A DNA stretch of 64,000 nt from Pleomorphovibrio marinus (lineage in GTDB: Bacteria; Bacteroidota; Bacteroidia; Cytophagales; Cyclobacteriaceae): contig NZ_QCXY01000008.1 of the NCBI RefSeq assembly GCF_003347495.1, positions 209,352-273,351 of the forward strand, in the 5' to 3' direction. This document shows, piece after piece, positions 7,658 through 16,937 of the stretch. Position 1 is the stretch's first letter, and every line of letters begins with the position of its first letter. Below the pieces are notes generated by a model. That model did no database searches. It saw only the letters and a list, made by a program, of their open reading frames with translations, and was not told where the DNA came from. The position numbers were made by a program, and so were the translations under genes.

Positions 7658-9142
7658 TTATTTTTCCAATAGCTCAATCAGTATTTTATTCGCCACTTTG
7701 GGATCTGCTTTCCCCTTTGACCTTTTCATTACCTGTCCCATAAACATCCCCAAAAGCCCCTTCTTTCCGGCCCGGTATTCGGCCACTTTTCCTGAGGATT
7801 CCTCCAAAACCTGTTCAATAATCGGCTTTATAGAATCCTCGTCACTATCCTGAATAAGATTTAAGCTTTGTGCTATCTCCAATGGGCTTCTTCCGGCGGA
7901 TTTCAGCATCTCCGGATAGATTTTTTGAGAAGCCACAGAAAAGCTCACTTTTCCTTCATCCACCAATAGAATCAAAGAAGCTATCCCCTCCGGCTTGATG
8001 GGGAAATCATCGATATGGAGAGTAAGTTCGTTTAGGTAGGATTTTACTGGCCCCATTAGCCAATTGGAAGCCGCTTTGTAATTTTGGGTTGCCTGACAAA
8101 GGGCCTCAAAGTAAAGTGCAATTTCCTTGGAATCAGTGAGCACACCTGCATCATAGGTAGGGAGGTCATAGTCTCGAACAAACTTTTCAAACAATTCCCT
8201 TGGCAGAGGGGGCAATTCATTTTGAATGTTCTCCAGCCATTCTTCGGAAACCACTACCGGACTTAAATCAGGTTCCGGGAAATACCTGTAATCGTTCAGG
8301 TCTTCCTTGGTCCTCATACTGCTAGTGGTGCCGCTAGTAGCATCAAATGTTCTCGTTTCAGAGACGATATCCTCCCCGTTTTCATAAAGCAGGATTTGCC
8401 TATCAAATTCATGCTCTATGGCTCTAGCCACATTCCTGAAAGAGTTCATGTTTTTCACTTCTACCTTTTTGCCTAAGGTCTTGGACCCTTTGGGCATAAT
8501 GGATATATTGGCATCACAGCGTAGAGAACCTTCTTCCATGTTGCCATCACAGATATCAAGATACCTCACCAGCTTTTTGATCTCTGTTAAAAACTGGTAA
8601 GCTTCTTCCGAGGAGCGCATGTCTGGCTCTGTCACGATCTCTATCAATGGCACTCCTGCTCTGTTAAAATCCACCAAAGTATCTGTCTCTCCGGCAAGGT
8701 GCATGGATTTCCCCGCGTCCTCCTCCATGTGGATACGGTTAAGTGTTACAGTTTTATTTTCCCCATTGCCAAGTGTGATGGGTACTTCTCCTCCCACGCA
8801 GATTGGGCCTTTGTCTTGAGTGATTTGATACCCCTTAGGTAGGTCAGGATAAAAATAGTTTTTACGCGAAAAGATATTCCTCCTGGTAATTTCACAGTTG
8901 CAGGCCAACCCCATGCGGATGGCAAACTCCACCGCCCGCTTGTTCACTTTGGGCAAGGTGCCAGGGTGCCCTAGAGTTAATACCGAAATGTTGGTGTTGG
9001 GCAGATTCCCATATGCGGTGGAATCTGAGGTGTACATCTTGCTATTTGTCAACAACTGTGCATGGACCTCCAGGCCTATGACCAGTTCATATTTGCCCTT
9101 TATTCCCGTCGAAATTGGGGCAGTTTTAGTTTCTTCAATCAT
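7658..9142 (-). CDS. gatB: Aspartyl/glutamyl-tRNA(Asn/Gln) amidotransferase subunit B
   Basis: The protein has 494 residues, full length for GatB. It phosphorylates and transamidates mischarged Glu-tRNA(Gln) or Asp-tRNA(Asn) together with GatA and GatC. The start region YELVIGLEVHAQL, the signature ITRRNIFSRKNYFYPDLPKG, here seen as RKNYFYPDLPKGYQITQ, and LRCDANIS are diagnostic. The C-terminal YqeY-like tRNA-binding tail ends MGQVMKRSKGKADPKVANK. gatA and gatC are not in the window. It lies between alaS and the TlpA-like gene on the same strand. Confidence 0.97.
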   Translation of the reverse strand: MIEETKTAPISTGIKGKYELVIGLEVHAQLLTNSKMYTSDSTAYGNLPNTNISVLTLGHPGTLPKVNKRAVEFAIRMGLACNCEITRRNIFSRKNYFYPDLPKGYQITQDKGPICVGGEVPITLGNGENKTVTLNRIHMEEDAGKSMHLAGETDTLVDFNRAGVPLIEIVTEPDMRSSEEAYQFLTEIKKLVRYLDICDGNMEEGSLRCDANISIMPKGSKTLGKKVEVKNMNSFRNVARAIEHEFDRQILLYENGEDIVSETRTFDATSGTTSSMRTKEDLNDYRYFPEPDLSPVVVSEEWLENIQNELPPLPRELFEKFVRDYDLPTYDAGVLTDSKEIALYFEALCQATQNYKAASNWLMGPVKSYLNELTLHIDDFPIKPEGIASLILLVDEGKVSFSVASQKIYPEMLKSAGRSPLEIAQSLNLIQDSDEDSIKPIIEQVLEESSGKVAEYRAGKKGLLGMFMGQVMKRSKGKADPKVANKILIELLEK

Positions 9143-9215
9143 TATCCAAATTACTTGGTTATATTACCAAAAATGGCAGAGTTTTACTCCAAAACCAAAT
9201 GATAGTTAAGCTAAA

Positions 9216-11852
9216 TTAATCTTGGCGTTTTGAAAATAGTTTTTTGGCAAGTTCTATTACACTGGGCAAGCCTCCGAGTTCTTTTCCACCTGCGGTCGCA
9301 AAAAAAGGTTGGCCGCCTCCACCACCTTTGATTTCCTTTGCCAACTCTCTAACGATTTTGCCCGCATCATATTCCTTTTCCTTTACTAATTCTTCCGAAA
9401 TCACCACAGCAATCTGAGGTTTGCCTTCAATGTCAGCCGCCAATACTGCAACAATCCTTTCCTGCTCATTTTTCAATTCGAAGGCCAGCTTTTTCAAAGC
9501 ATCGGCATTGGGCAATTTGACCAAGACAGACAATAGCCGGAAGTCACCCATATCCGCAAATTGTGTGCTCAACTGATTTTTCAAGTGGTTGGCCTCCTTG
9601 AGTTGCAATTGCTCTATGGCTTTTCGGAGCTCGTTTCGCTCTTGGATAAGGTCTTCCAGTGATTTCTTGATGTTCTTTGGGTTTCTTAGGATATGCTGGA
9701 CCTCCTTTAGCAATTGCATTTGCTCTCTTATGAAGGTTTCTGCTTTCTCCGCAGTCACAGCCTCTATTCTTCTTACTCCTGCTGAAATCGAACTTTCGGA
9801 AAGTACTTTAAAAGTACCAATCTTACCCGTTGCCGATACGTGCGTGCCTCCACACAACTCTATGGAAAATTCCCTGTCAAATGCTACAACTCTTACAAAA
9901 TCCCCGTATTTTTCACCGAACAAGGCGGTGGCACCCATCGACTTGGCCTCCTCGATTGGGACGGAGCGCAACTCTTCCAGTGCTATGTTTTCCCGGATTT
10001 TTTCATTTACCAAGGATTCCACCTCCTCCAATTCATCCTCACTTAACTTGGCAAAATGGGCAAAGTCAAACCTCAACATTTCCCGGTTTACAAAAGAACC
10101 CTTTTGTTGGATATGCCCTCCCAGAACCTGCTTTAGGGCTGCTTGCAGTAAGTGGGTAGCACTATGGTTATTCATGGTGAGATTCCTTTGGTCCTGGTCT
10201 ACTTCGCAATGTACCTCCAGGTGTGGAAATTGTGGAATTTTATCCACAATGTGTACGATAAGGTCATTTTCTCTTTTGGTGTCCACTACTTTGATAGTCT
10301 CCCTTTCATTACTAATGATTCCAGTATCACCTACCTGCCCCCCGCTTTCTGCATAGAAGGGGGTTTGGCTCAAAACCATCTGGTATTGTTTGCCTTTTTT
10401 ATCTTTGATTTCTCGGTACCTAAGGATTTTGGCTGTTGACTCCAACTGCTCATAACCTACAAAGTTAACTTCTCCAGCATCCTGCAGGATGACCCAATCT
10501 CCAGTTTCCAAGCCGGCAGCTGACCTAGATCGGTCTTTCTGTTGGGCCATTGCATTTTGGAAACCTTTTTCATCTACCGAGAATCCGTTTTCGCGGGCGA
10601 TTAAGGAAGTGAGGTCTAAAGGGAAGCCGAACGTATCGTATAATTCGAAAGCAAGTTCTCCTGAAATCACCTTATCAGAGTGCTTTCCCATTCCGGAGGT
10701 GATTTGTTCCAGTTTTTTTAGTCCATTTTCTAGAGTCTTAAGAAAGGAGGCTTCTTCTTGCTCGATGACTTTTGAGATAAAGGATTTTTGGTCCTTCACC
10801 TCTGGGTATACTTCCCCAAAAGTATCTGCTAATACATCCATCAACTGGTATAGGAAAGGTTCCCGAAATCCCAGGAAGGTATATCCGTACCTTACTCCCC
10901 TTCTTAGTATGCGGCGAATTACGTAGCCCGCCTTGTTGTTGGAAGGCAACTGCCCGTCTGCTATAGTAAAAGCAATCGCCCGGATATGATCCACAATTAC
11001 CCGAAAGGCAATGTCTGTTTTTTCATCCTTCCCGTATTTTTTGCCGCATAGTTCTTCGACTTTCCGGATAAAGGGAATAAACAAGTCGGTGTCGTAATTG
11101 GAAAATTTACCTTGAATCACTCTCACTAGCCGTTCTAACCCCATTCCGGTATCCACATGTTTGGCGGGAAGAGGGGTAAGTGAACCATTGGCCATCCGGT
11201 TATATTGGATGAATACCAAGTTCCATATTTCGATCACCTGTGGATGATCTTCATTTACCAGTGTTTTTCCATCAACAGCCCTTCTTTCTTCCTCAGGTCT
11301 AATGTCAATATGGATTTCTGAACAGGGACCACAGGGGCCGGTTTCACCCATTTCCCAGAAATTGTCCTTTTTAGAGCCATAAAGGATGCGATCCTCCGCT
11401 ATCCAGTTTTTCCATAGGTCCAGTGCCTCCTGGTCTTTTTCAAGCCCTTCAGCCTCATCCCCCCCGAAAACAGTTATATATAGCCTATCCTTCTCAAGCC
11501 CATATTCCTCAGTCAACAACTCCCAAGCCCAAGCTATGGCTTCCTTTTTGAAATAATCCCCAAAAGACCAGTTTCCCATCATTTCAAACATGGTGTGGTG
11601 GTAGGTGTCCACACCCACTTCTTCCAAATCATTGTGTTTTCCTGAAACCCTAAGACATTTTTGGCTGTTAGCTATACGTAAAGACTTTGGTGTTTCGTTT
11701 CCTAAGAAATAATCCTTAAATTGATTCATTCCCGCATTGGTGAACATCAAGGTAGGGTCATTTTTTACAACGATAGGAGCTGATGTGACAAGTTGATGTT
11801 GTTTATTTTGAAAAAAATGAATAAATTTCTCCCTGATGAGCTTAGCATCCAT
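9216..11852 (-). CDS. alaS: Alanyl-tRNA synthetase
   Basis: The protein has 878 residues from the ATG at 11852 (MDAKLIREKFIHFF), which matches the conserved AlaS N-terminus. A 26-residue upstream extension is low-complexity and was not chosen. The class II catalytic domain includes TSAPIVVKNDPTLMFTNAGM. The editing domain has the zinc-binding HSATH and CGGTH motifs. The C-Ala domain ends with the glycine-rich KGGGGGQPFFATAGG. The domain order and length are canonical. A 73-bp gap separates it from gatB on the same strand, so the two translation genes may be co-transcribed. Confidence 0.97.
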   Translation of the reverse strand: MDAKLIREKFIHFFQNKQHQLVTSAPIVVKNDPTLMFTNAGMNQFKDYFLGNETPKSLRIANSQKCLRVSGKHNDLEEVGVDTYHHTMFEMMGNWSFGDYFKKEAIAWAWELLTEEYGLEKDRLYITVFGGDEAEGLEKDQEALDLWKNWIAEDRILYGSKKDNFWEMGETGPCGPCSEIHIDIRPEEERRAVDGKTLVNEDHPQVIEIWNLVFIQYNRMANGSLTPLPAKHVDTGMGLERLVRVIQGKFSNYDTDLFIPFIRKVEELCGKKYGKDEKTDIAFRVIVDHIRAIAFTIADGQLPSNNKAGYVIRRILRRGVRYGYTFLGFREPFLYQLMDVLADTFGEVYPEVKDQKSFISKVIEQEEASFLKTLENGLKKLEQITSGMGKHSDKVISGELAFELYDTFGFPLDLTSLIARENGFSVDEKGFQNAMAQQKDRSRSAAGLETGDWVILQDAGEVNFVGYEQLESTAKILRYREIKDKKGKQYQMVLSQTPFYAESGGQVGDTGIISNERETIKVVDTKRENDLIVHIVDKIPQFPHLEVHCEVDQDQRNLTMNNHSATHLLQAALKQVLGGHIQQKGSFVNREMLRFDFAHFAKLSEDELEEVESLVNEKIRENIALEELRSVPIEEAKSMGATALFGEKYGDFVRVVAFDREFSIELCGGTHVSATGKIGTFKVLSESSISAGVRRIEAVTAEKAETFIREQMQLLKEVQHILRNPKNIKKSLEDLIQERNELRKAIEQLQLKEANHLKNQLSTQFADMGDFRLLSVLVKLPNADALKKLAFELKNEQERIVAVLAADIEGKPQIAVVISEELVKEKEYDAGKIVRELAKEIKGGGGGQPFFATAGGKELGGLPSVIELAKKLFSKRQD

Positions 11853-12009
11853 GTTTTTTATGTTTAATTGATTATTTTCGAGGCCTTTATGGTTTAATTG
11901 ATTAACTTTGCGTTTTGTCACCCGGGACACATAATCCCAATTAATCAGTTAACCTCAAGGGGGTTTCAAAAGGAATACAAAATTAGAGGTTTTATCATTC
12001 AAATTACAG

Positions 12010-12987
12010 ATGAGTAGAATAAAATATTATTACGATCCCAAGACATGTAAGTATGAAAGGTATGTGAAGAGTAAGTGGGATATCACCCTCAATGTGCTTG
12101 GATTTTTATCTCTATCTTCACTTTTTGCTGTGGGCATTTTGATTGTTTTTAACATGTATTTTGACAGCCCAAAGGAGCTCCTGCTTAAGCGGGAGAATCA
12201 AGAATTGAATTTATATTATGAGTTGCTCGAACAAGAAGTGAGTAAGCTTAACGCGATGATGGAAGACCTTCAAGAAAGGGACGACAACCTTTACCGGGTA
12301 ATTTTTGAATCTGAGCCCATCCCTTCCTCGGTAAGAAAAGCGGGGTATGGAGGTACAGACAGGTTTAAAGAAATAAAGGAAAAAGGATTGAAGCAGGAAT
12401 ACCTCATCGTCTCCACGATGGAAAAGGTAGAATCCCTGAAGAAACAGTTATATATACAATCCAGGTCTTATGACGAACTTTCCGAAACGGCCTTAAATAA
12501 GGAGGAATACTGGGCATCTATACCGGCCATACAGCCAATTCATAATGAGGAGCTAAATAGGCTTGCTTCGGGATATGGGATGAGGATACACCCCATATTG
12601 AAGGTAAGAAAGATGCACACCGGAGTTGACTTTTCTGCCCCAAAAGGCACCCCTATTTATGCAACTGGAGATGGAGTGGTGTCCATGGTCAGAACAGAAT
12701 TCGGAGGGTATGGTAAGCATATTATGGTTGATCATGGATTTGGGTTTACTTCCAGGTACGCGCACATGAATGACTTTAACGTGAAGGCGGGACAAAAAGT
12801 GAAGCGTGGGGACCAAATAGGTACCGTGGGCAACACCGGCTCATCCACTGCCCCTCACGTCCATTATGAAGTTATTAAAGACGGGAAATATGTAAACCCC
12901 GTAAATTATTTCTTCAAGGATTTGGAGCCCTCAGAGTTTGATAAGATTTTGGAACTGGCGTCCAGGGAAAACCAGTCACTATCCTAG
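12010..12987 (+). CDS. Membrane-anchored M23 family metallopeptidase (murein endopeptidase-like)
   Basis: The protein has 325 residues. A short basic cytoplasmic head leads into one transmembrane helix (about 29-48), a periplasmic coiled coil (about 58-90 and 130-155), and a LytM/M23 domain. Zinc ligands are visible in HTGVD (first His and Asp) and in the HVH of APHVHYEV. The core GDGVVSMV and GFTSRYAHM are typical. Proteins of this layout cleave peptide crosslinks in peptidoglycan or activate amidases during growth and division. The gene is divergent from alaS and is followed by a strong terminator. Confidence 0.93.
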   Translation: MSRIKYYYDPKTCKYERYVKSKWDITLNVLGFLSLSSLFAVGILIVFNMYFDSPKELLLKRENQELNLYYELLEQEVSKLNAMMEDLQERDDNLYRVIFESEPIPSSVRKAGYGGTDRFKEIKEKGLKQEYLIVSTMEKVESLKKQLYIQSRSYDELSETALNKEEYWASIPAIQPIHNEELNRLASGYGMRIHPILKVRKMHTGVDFSAPKGTPIYATGDGVVSMVRTEFGGYGKHIMVDHGFGFTSRYAHMNDFNVKAGQKVKRGDQIGTVGNTGSSTAPHVHYEVIKDGKYVNPVNYFFKDLEPSEFDKILELASRENQSLS

Positions 12988-13023
12988 AGATTATTATAAG
13001 CAATCGTATTCTTTAACATCACA

Positions 13024-13067
13024 AGCCTTCCAGACCGATATATTATTGGAGTTCTGGAAGGCTTTTT
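13024..13067 (+). terminator. Intrinsic terminator after the M23 peptidase gene
   Basis: An 11-bp perfect stem AGCCTTCCAGA / TCTGGAAGGCT (13024-13034 and 13053-13063) with an 18-base loop is followed by a short T-tract. Confidence 0.88.
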
Positions 13068-13082
13068 GTGTTAATTTTTTTT

Positions 13083-13090
13083 TATTTTTG
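13083..13090 (+). promoter_or_regulatory. Possible -7 box (TATTTTTG) for the merR-dprA pair
   Basis: The octamer matches the Bacteroidota TAnnTTTG box and lies 28 bp before the start at 13119. No TTTG -33 element lies at the usual 19-21 bp spacing, so support is weak. Confidence 0.35.
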
Positions 13091-13118
13091 ATTCAGCAAT
13101 TTTAAAACCAACCAAGCA

Positions 13119-13475
13119 TTGCCCTACAAGGAGAAAGAAATAGAGAAAAAGTATTTTTCGATTGGTGAAGTAGCCGAAAAATTCAAAGTGGCCACTTCCC
13201 TTATACGCTATTGGGAGGGTGAATTTGACATCATCAAACCCAAAAAGGACAAAAAAGGAAACCGCAGGTTTACCAAGGATGATATAGAAAAGATCCAACT
13301 TATATATCATTTGGTAAAGGAAAAGGGATACACTTTGCAGGGTGCTCAGGAAATCATTAAAAATGAGCATTATAGGCTGCAGGATAAGGCCTCTATGATA
13401 CAGCGGCTTATGGAGATCAAAAGTTTTTTGATAGAAATCAGGAGCAAATTAGATGACGAAACCTTTTCAAGATGA
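13119..13475 (+). CDS. MerR family transcriptional regulator
   Basis: The protein has 118 residues. The N-terminal winged helix is typical of MerR: YFSIGEVAEKFKVATSLIRYWE, seen here as FSIGEVAEKF and SLIRYWEGEF, then GNRRFTKDDIEKI. A dimerisation helix follows. The start is a TTG (MPYKEKEIEKKYFSIG). I chose it because the MPYKE...KKYFSIGEVAE opening is the conserved N-terminus of this family in Bacteroidota. There are no effector-binding cysteines or a large C-terminal domain, so a ligand is not predictable. It overlaps dprA by 23 bp, so the two are translated from one mRNA. Confidence 0.87.
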   Translation: MPYKEKEIEKKYFSIGEVAEKFKVATSLIRYWEGEFDIIKPKKDKKGNRRFTKDDIEKIQLIYHLVKEKGYTLQGAQEIIKNEHYRLQDKASMIQRLMEIKSFLIEIRSKLDDETFSR

Positions 13476-14577
13476 CCTGCTTTATAATGTAGCGCTCAGC
13501 CTCATCCCGAAGATTGGCCCGGGAATATTCAAAAATATCATAAGCTACAGTGGTTCTGCCAAGCAGTTTTTTGAAATGAGCAAGGGGAAAGCAGGCAAAA
13601 TTCCGGGAATTGGGCCAAAATTATTATCCTACCACGCAGCAAAGCAGGTATATTTAAAGCAAGCCGCATCTCTACTCGAAGAAGCAATTAAGCTGGGGAC
13701 TCAGGTGGTTTCCTTTTGGGACGACGCATTCCCACAGCGCCTGAAAGGCCTGCCTGACGCTCCGGTGATTTTGTTTACCAAAGGAAATGTTAACCTAAAT
13801 CCCCATCGTAGTATTGGCATAGTAGGCACGAGAAATGCTACAGCATACGGAAGGGCAGTAACCAGCAAAATCGTGGAGGACTTGATCCCCTATCAGCCTA
13901 CTGTGGTCAGTGGCTTAGCCTATGGAGTCGATATTGAAGCTCATAGGGCAGCATTGAATTTTGGCTTGCCTACCCTTGCTGTTTTGGGCACCCCTATAGA
14001 CAAAATTTACCCTTCCCTCCATAAGCCCATCGCAAATCAGATGCTGAATGATGGCGGACTGGTTTCGGAATATCGATCAGATGCACCGTTAAACCCATCC
14101 AATTTTCCCCAACGAAACAGGATAATCGCAGGTATGTCAGACGCACTCATAGTGGTAGAGGCAGCAAAAAAAGGGGGAGCCCTTATCACCGCGGAAATTG
14201 CCTATAGTTATAACAGGGAGGTGTTTGCAGTACCCGGTAATTTACAAAGCATTTATAGTGAAGGCTGTAATAACCTGATTAGGAGTATGAAAGCCAGTAT
14301 CTATATGGGTCCAAAAGAACTTGAAGAATCCCTGTCTTGGCATGGGAAGGGCAATTCTCAAGAAGCAACATCACCCGCCAAATTCGACCTGGATAGCTTA
14401 GAGCATTCCGAACGGGGGATCGTGCAAGTACTTTTGGATCATGGGGCAATGGAAATTGACAGGTTGAGCTGGGAAACCTCCTTGCCCATTTCTGCTTTGG
14501 CCGCAAGGTTATTGAATTTGGAATTTCAGGGGATCATTAAATCATTACCCGGTAAAAAATACACCATGCTGGATTAA
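13453..14577 (+). CDS. dprA: DNA-processing protein DprA/Smf
   Basis: The protein has 374 residues, typical for DprA. It loads RecA on incoming single-stranded DNA during natural transformation. A helix-hairpin-helix-like N-terminus (IPGIGPKLLSYHA) is followed by the Rossmann-like DprA core with GIVGTRNATAYGR, VSGLAYGVDIEAHRAAL, NFPQRNRIIAGMSDALIVVE and a C-terminal winged helix (about 310-374). It overlaps the upstream merR-type gene by 23 bp and converges with the HMG-CoA lyase-like gene, sharing 4 bp at the 3' ends. Confidence 0.96.
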   Translation: MTKPFQDDLLYNVALSLIPKIGPGIFKNIISYSGSAKQFFEMSKGKAGKIPGIGPKLLSYHAAKQVYLKQAASLLEEAIKLGTQVVSFWDDAFPQRLKGLPDAPVILFTKGNVNLNPHRSIGIVGTRNATAYGRAVTSKIVEDLIPYQPTVVSGLAYGVDIEAHRAALNFGLPTLAVLGTPIDKIYPSLHKPIANQMLNDGGLVSEYRSDAPLNPSNFPQRNRIIAGMSDALIVVEAAKKGGALITAEIAYSYNREVFAVPGNLQSIYSEGCNNLIRSMKASIYMGPKELEESLSWHGKGNSQEATSPAKFDLDSLEHSERGIVQVLLDHGAMEIDRLSWETSLPISALAARLLNLEFQGIIKSLPGKKYTMLD

Positions 14578-15446
14578 TGGCAGTTATTGTCAATTTCAAA
14601 AATGGGGATTGCCAGTTCCTTGCTTTTTGCGAGGGCACCCTTATCTATCTTTAGTGGGTGGTTATGGTTTTCAAGAAGGCGGATAATCAGCTCTGTGGGT
14701 GTATTCCCCACTAATTCGTCTATGGCCATGGGACAACCTCCCGCTCCATTAACTACGCCATCGAACCTTCTGCAGCCTGCCTCATAGGCTGCCAAAAGTT
14801 TTTCCATGCAGTTTTCAGGTCTGCTATGCAAGTGTACCCCAAATTCCACGTTGGAGAATTGGGAGATGTTTGGGGTAATTACATCCTTTATGTCTTTGGG
14901 GCCGGCAATTCCAACGGTGTCGGCAAAGGAAATGATGGAAATGCCATTTGAAACCAAGTCTGCAACGAATCCTTGTACCATATCTGGGTGATAGGCGTCC
15001 TCGTAGGGATTTCCAAAACCCATACTCAAATAAACCACCAAGTCTTTCTCTTTTTTCATGCAAATTTCATGAATTTCATACATTTCGGATTTGGCCTTTT
15101 CTATGCTTTTATTGGTGTTTCTAAGCTGAAAGGTTTCTGAAAGGGAGAGAGGAAAACCTAAATAATGGATTTGAGGAAACTTACCAGCTTCTAGGGCCCC
15201 TCGGGTGTTTGCTACTATGGCCAATAATTTAGAGGAGGAGTCTTCGAGTTCCAAGCCTTCCAGGACTTCTACCGTATCCTTCATCTGAGGGATCGCCTTT
15301 GGGCTCACAAAAGAACCAAAATCAAGCGTGTCAAAACCTACTTTCAACAATTGGTTTATCCAAGCTATTTTTTGGTGGGTGGAGACAAACCTCCCTAGGC
15401 CTTGTAAGGCATCCCGAGGACATTCAATAATCTTGGCGGTGCGCAT
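14574..15446 (-). CDS. Hydroxymethylglutaryl-CoA lyase-like enzyme (DRE-TIM metallolyase)
   Basis: The protein has 290 residues, the length of HMG-CoA lyase, which splits HMG-CoA to acetyl-CoA and acetoacetate in leucine breakdown. The strand-1 motif reads ECPRDALQG instead of the usual VGPRDGLQ, keeping Arg and Asp. The metal-binding HLHS (EFGVHLHSRPENC) is present, and so is the active-site loop VNGAGGCPMAIDELVGN with its Cys. The same substitution is, as far as I know, common in Bacteroidota members. The gene is monocistronic and convergent with dprA. Substrate assignment is by family only. Confidence 0.88.
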   Translation of the reverse strand: MRTAKIIECPRDALQGLGRFVSTHQKIAWINQLLKVGFDTLDFGSFVSPKAIPQMKDTVEVLEGLELEDSSSKLLAIVANTRGALEAGKFPQIHYLGFPLSLSETFQLRNTNKSIEKAKSEMYEIHEICMKKEKDLVVYLSMGFGNPYEDAYHPDMVQGFVADLVSNGISIISFADTVGIAGPKDIKDVITPNISQFSNVEFGVHLHSRPENCMEKLLAAYEAGCRRFDGVVNGAGGCPMAIDELVGNTPTELIIRLLENHNHPLKIDKGALAKSKELAIPIFEIDNNCH

Positions 15447-15770
15447 TTGTTGCTTGTTTATTCTGATTTACGTAAGCAGTGTATTGGGAGTTATTGCAGA
15501 GGCTGCTTAGGGTTGGTTTTTTTACAGAAAGTGATCAAAATCACCATTTTTTTTCCTGCTTCTAGAGATTGATGACAATTTGAGAGGTATTCTGATAATT
15601 CGTTAAATACCTACATATATAGCAATAAAAAAATCACAATAGCAGTTTTGGGTGATTTACTTCCCAATATCAAAATTAAATTTGTTAACATTTTTTAACA
15701 TTTTGACCATTTACAATTTTTCTCCTGTTATTTAGTTTTGAACCGTGTACAATTAAGATACTAAAAGATT
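15447..15770. promoter_or_regulatory. Intergenic region with possible promoter for the NEW3/ABC operon
   Basis: This is 324 bp of AT-rich DNA between divergent genes. A TAnnTTTG-type box (TAGTTTTG, 15733-15740) lies 30 bp before the plus-strand start at 15771. A direct repeat TTAACATTTT occurs just upstream (about 15685-15704). A matched -33 TTTG is not at standard spacing. No gene is seen. Confidence 0.4.
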
Positions 15771-16934
15771 ATGAAAGGTTTTTTACTGTCAGTCCGTACA
15801 AAAATGCTCTTTGTAGCTATGGCCCACTTCATGTGGATGATGACGTTCGGTGGCCACTCAGTATTTGCCAATACTGTGGCTTTATACACCCCTTATCCTG
15901 AAATAACCGTACCACCTGGGGAATCGATTGATTACAGTGTGGACGTTATCAACAATTCAGGTTCTATCAAGAATGTAGGGGTTTCGCTTTCGGGTGTTCC
16001 CGATGGATGGGAGCATTCCCTAAAATCTGGGGGATGGACTATTGGAAAGGTAGCAGTGATGCCCGGGGAGAAGAAAACCTTGTCCCTAAAAGTGGATGTC
16101 CCACATCAGGTAGAAAAAGGGGTTTATAAATTCCAGGTGGTGGCTCAGGGTTTAACGTCACTTCCCCTTGTTGTTACCGTTTCCGAGACCGGCACCTTTA
16201 AGTCGGAGTTTACCAGTACCCAGCCTAATGTAGAAGGGCATTCCAACGCTACTTTTTCCTACAATGCAAAGCTGAGAAACATGACTTCAGAGCCACAGTT
16301 TTATGCATTGAGGTCTGATGCACCCAGGGGTTGGAATGTAAGTTTCCGTGCCAATGGCAAGCAGGTGAGTTCCGTAAATGTGGAAGCCAACCAGACCTTG
16401 GATGTGGCAGTGGAGGTTTCTCCCCCCAAAAAAATTAAAGCCGGCAACTATAAAATTCCCATACAGGCAGTAACCAGGTCCACTTCTGCGGACCTAGAAC
16501 TGGAGGCAGCCGTGAAAGGGAACTATGAAATAGAATTGACTACACCTACAGGCTTGTTAAGTACCAACGTGACCGCCGGAGGGAAAAAGCGGCTGGAATT
16601 ATTGGTGAAGAATAACGGGTCCTCAACCGTGAATGACATTAAGTTGGACAAAAGAGCCCCGGTGGACTGGGATGTGGTTTTTGAGCCAAATGAGATCAAG
16701 TCGCTTGAACCTGGGGAAAATGCCAAAGTGTATGCTACCATACAAGCTTCAAAAAAAGCAATAGCTGGTGATTATATGGCTACCCTTGAAGCAAATAACC
16801 CTGATGTGTCGGAGAAAGCCGCATTCCGAGTCTCCGTAAAAACCCCTGTGGTTTGGGGATGGCTAGGCATCATGCTTATTTTAGGGGTTTTTGGTGGTGT
16901 TTTCCAGTTGTTCAAAAAATACGGAAGGAGGTAG
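15771..16934 (+). CDS. NEW3-domain membrane-anchored protein of an ABC transporter operon
   Basis: The protein has 387 residues. A signal sequence (about 1-34, ending SVFA) leads to three Ig-like NEW3/COG1470-type beta domains with the motifs VPPGESIDYSVDVINNSG, GHSNATFSYNAKLRN and TAGGKKRLELLVKNNGSS. A single C-terminal transmembrane helix (about 358-378) and a basic KKYGRR tail anchor it. The gene is directly followed, with a 3-bp gap, by an ABC ATPase and a permease. It is therefore probably the extracytoplasmic partner of that transporter. The substrate is not visible. Confidence 0.85.
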   Translation: MKGFLLSVRTKMLFVAMAHFMWMMTFGGHSVFANTVALYTPYPEITVPPGESIDYSVDVINNSGSIKNVGVSLSGVPDGWEHSLKSGGWTIGKVAVMPGEKKTLSLKVDVPHQVEKGVYKFQVVAQGLTSLPLVVTVSETGTFKSEFTSTQPNVEGHSNATFSYNAKLRNMTSEPQFYALRSDAPRGWNVSFRANGKQVSSVNVEANQTLDVAVEVSPPKKIKAGNYKIPIQAVTRSTSADLELEAAVKGNYEIELTTPTGLLSTNVTAGGKKRLELLVKNNGSSTVNDIKLDKRAPVDWDVVFEPNEIKSLEPGENAKVYATIQASKKAIAGDYMATLEANNPDVSEKAAFRVSVKTPVVWGWLGIMLILGVFGGVFQLFKKYGRR

Positions 16935-16937
16935 GTC

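Noticed and set aside
11853..11930. Longer N-terminus for AlaS
   Set aside because: The extension is low-complexity and the conserved AlaS start is the ATG at 11852.
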